NCBI GenBank assembly: GCA_022844565.1
Contig: JALHLK010000022.1
Coordinates: 1 to 64,000, forward strand
DNA: 64,000 nucleotides
Source of the DNA: Saprospiraceae bacterium
GTDB lineage: Bacteria; Bacteroidota; Bacteroidia; Chitinophagales; Saprospiraceae
Direction of reading: 5' to 3'
Positions 62,701 to 64,000 of the stretch are shown here, one piece after another (position 1 is the stretch's first letter; each line of letters begins with the position of its first letter). The translations under genes and the position numbers were made by a program. The notes beneath the pieces were generated by a model. The model searched no databases. It had not been told where the DNA came from and saw only the letters and a list, made by a program, of their open reading frames with translations.

Positions 62701-63552
62701 GATGCTTCCAAAAATGAACTGATTTCTAGGTTACTACACAATTTTAACCTAAAAATGAATGAAGAACTTGGAAGATATAAGAGAGAAAAATACAATATTT
62801 CAATTGGTGATGAATTACCAGCAGGTGTGTTAAAATTAGCAAAAGTTTATATTGCTAAAAAGAGAAAGCTGAAAGTAGGAGATAAACTTGCAGGACGTCA
62901 TGGTAATAAGGGTATTGTATCCAGAATAGTTAGAGAAGAGGATATGCCATTCTTAGAAGATGGAACTCCAGTAGATATCGTATTAAATCCTTTAGGTGTA
63001 CCTTCAAGGATGAATTTAGGTCAAATATTTGAAACGGTATTAGGTTGGGCTGGTAAAAAACTGGGAGTTAAGTTTGCGACACCTATTTTTGATGGTGCAA
63101 CCCTTAATGAAATTGCAGACTATTGTGTAAAAGCTGAATTACCTAACTTAGGACAAACTTACTTAAGTGATGGCGAAACGGGAGATAGATTCCACCAACA
63201 AGCTACGGTTGGTGTAATATACATGTTAAAATTATCTCACATGGTTGATGATAAAATGCATGCAAGATCAATAGGACCATACTCATTGATTACTCAGCAA
63301 CCTTTAGGGGGTAAAGCTCAGTTTGGTGGTCAAAGATTTGGTGAGATGGAAGTGTGGGCTCTCGAAGCATATGGTGCATCAAATATATTAAGAGAATTGC
63401 TTACTATAAAATCGGATGATATCATTGGAAGGGCCAAAGCTTACGAAGCAATTGTAAAAGGTGAAAATATTCCTGAACCGAATATTCCAGAGTCATTCAA
63501 TGTATTGGTACATGAATTGAGAGGTTTAGCATTAGATGTAAAATTTGAGTAA
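59731..63552 (+). CDS. rpoB: DNA-directed RNA polymerase subunit beta
   Basis: The 1273-residue beta subunit. Rifampicin region [33 protein letters not shown] near residues 470-503 is intact and wild-type like; [11 protein letters not shown] near 530; [26 protein letters not shown] near 769 and the C-terminal [29 protein letters not shown]. Upstream gap 146 bp with a hairpin; rpoC begins 18 bp after the stop. Confidence 0.98.
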   Translation: MDSTIANKVLSNERINFGKIKLPSYYPELLDIQLKSFQEFFQLETTPENRMNEGLYRVFQDNFPITDTRNIFVLEFLDYFVDPPRYTIDECVQRGLTYSVPLKAKLRLSCNDEEHVDFQTIVQDVFLGNIPYMTSKGTFLINGAERVVVSQLHRSPGVFFSQSYHPNGTKIFSVRVIPFKGAWMEFATDINSVMYAYIDRKKKFPVTTLLRAIGFDSDKDILNLFDLSEEIEVNDKSLKSAIGRRLAARVLRKWVEDFVDEDTGEVVTLERNEIIFERDVVLDEENIGLIKDANTDTIVLQKEGLDIDYTIIYNTLQKDPTSSEMEAVTHIYRQLRGTDPPDEDTARGIIEKLFFSDKRYNLGEVGRYKINNKLGLTTSMDTLVLTKEDIIEIVKYLVSLVNQKAELDDIDHLSNRRVRTVGEQLYAQFGVGLARMARTIRERMNVRDNEVFTPVDLINARTLSSVINSFFGTSQLSQFLDQTNPLSEITHKRRISALGPGGLSRERAGFEVRDVHYSHYGRLCTIETPEGPNIGLISTLCVHAKVNKMGFLETPYRKVNAGIVDLDGGETYLSAEEEDSNKIAQANALVKADGSFIDDKIKSREHGEFPVLSPEEVDYIDIAPNQIVGVSASLIPFLENDDANRALMGSNMQRQAVPLIKPSSPIVGTGIEAKVAQDSNMLINAEGDGTVESVDANSIVIKYDRTDDDRLVSFDSDFREYKLTKFVRTNQATCINLKPIVRKGDRVKKGSLLCEGYATDKGELALGQNLMVAFMPWKGYNFEDAIVLSERVVKEDIFTSIHIESFDTDIRDTKLGEEELTADIPNVSEEATKDLDENGIIRLGAWVNEGDILIGKITPKGESDPTPEEKLLRAIFGDKAGDVKDASLKAPPSTSGVVINKQLFARAKKDKFQKVQEKDLLARLDDEHAINVNELKTTLIDKLMLLLDDNTSEGVFTIYKEELISKGSKFTPKILKDLDYSTVDYSNWTKDASKNELISRLLHNFNLKMNEELGRYKREKYNISIGDELPAGVLKLAKVYIAKKRKLKVGDKLAGRHGNKGIVSRIVREEDMPFLEDGTPVDIVLNPLGVPSRMNLGQIFETVLGWAGKKLGVKFATPIFDGATLNEIADYCVKAELPNLGQTYLSDGETGDRFHQQATVGVIYMLKLSHMVDDKMHARSIGPYSLITQQPLGGKAQFGGQRFGEMEVWALEAYGASNILRELLTIKSDDIIGRAKAYEAIVKGENIPEPNIPESFNVLVHELRGLALDVKFE

Positions 63553-63564
63553 TCAAAAAAGTAA

Positions 63565-64000
<436 letters not shown>

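Overview
The window is AT-rich chromosomal DNA from a member of the Bacteroidota, probably Saprospiria-like. The evidence is the TAnnTTTG-type -7 promoter box in front of many genes, two secreted proteins with type IX secretion sorting tails (types A and B), a carboxypeptidase-regulatory-domain TonB receptor, a CotH lipoprotein, DUF3667/DUF6089/DUF2795/DUF1684 families, a group II-type prenylglyceryl phosphate synthase, and a short F1 epsilon gene paired directly with atpD. No rRNA, integrase, transposase, reverse transcriptase or CRISPR array is visible.

Layout: 0-7.5 kb holds an N-acetylglucosamine-6-phosphate deacetylase, an AAA/PD-(D/E)XK protein behind three tandem hairpin repeats, a TPR protein, and a plus-strand run DUF2795 - cmk - prenylglyceryl phosphate synthase - beta carbonic anhydrase. 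From 7.5 to 22.4 kb everything is on the minus strand: a haem-binding DUF6797-type lipoprotein, a thioredoxin/ApbE/DUF4266/DUF3570 cluster that looks like an envelope redox module, and a metal operon (small exported protein, CzcA/CusA pump, TolC, adaptor, DUF1003, ferritin-like VIT1 iron exporter, membrane protein). From 22.8 to 29 kb are a 36-residue ribosomal protein THX, atpC/atpD, rfaE2, a flippase-like protein, panD, a sulfhydrylase and OsmC.

From 29 to 51.4 kb are envelope and secretion genes: CotH, a 1275-residue SprB-like T9SS adhesin, beta-barrel proteins, polysaccharide deacetylase, pruA, tatA, mscS, a PhoD-like phosphatase, a TonB receptor, and a T9SS protein with an internal dockerin. 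From 51.4 to 54.7 kb is a low-complexity zone of short degenerate repeats around an S23/IVP-type four-helix-bundle gene that carries an in-frame stop, followed by an uncharacterised 478-residue helical protein.

The last 9 kb is the conserved translation/transcription block: tRNA-Thr, Tyr, Gly, Thr, tuf, tRNA-Trp, secE, nusG, rplK, rplA, rplJ, rplL, rpoB and the start of rpoC, which runs off the window. Its likely promoter has a well-spaced TTTG and TACATTTG pair.

The most unusual material is non-coding: a 65-bp hairpin repeat in five copies, one of which has been invaded at TTAA by a second palindromic element with a larger relative elsewhere; a 107-bp tandem duplication embedded in a 10-bp CTTAACC array; and short word repeats shared between distant intergenic gaps. 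All identifications come from reading motifs; no database search was run.
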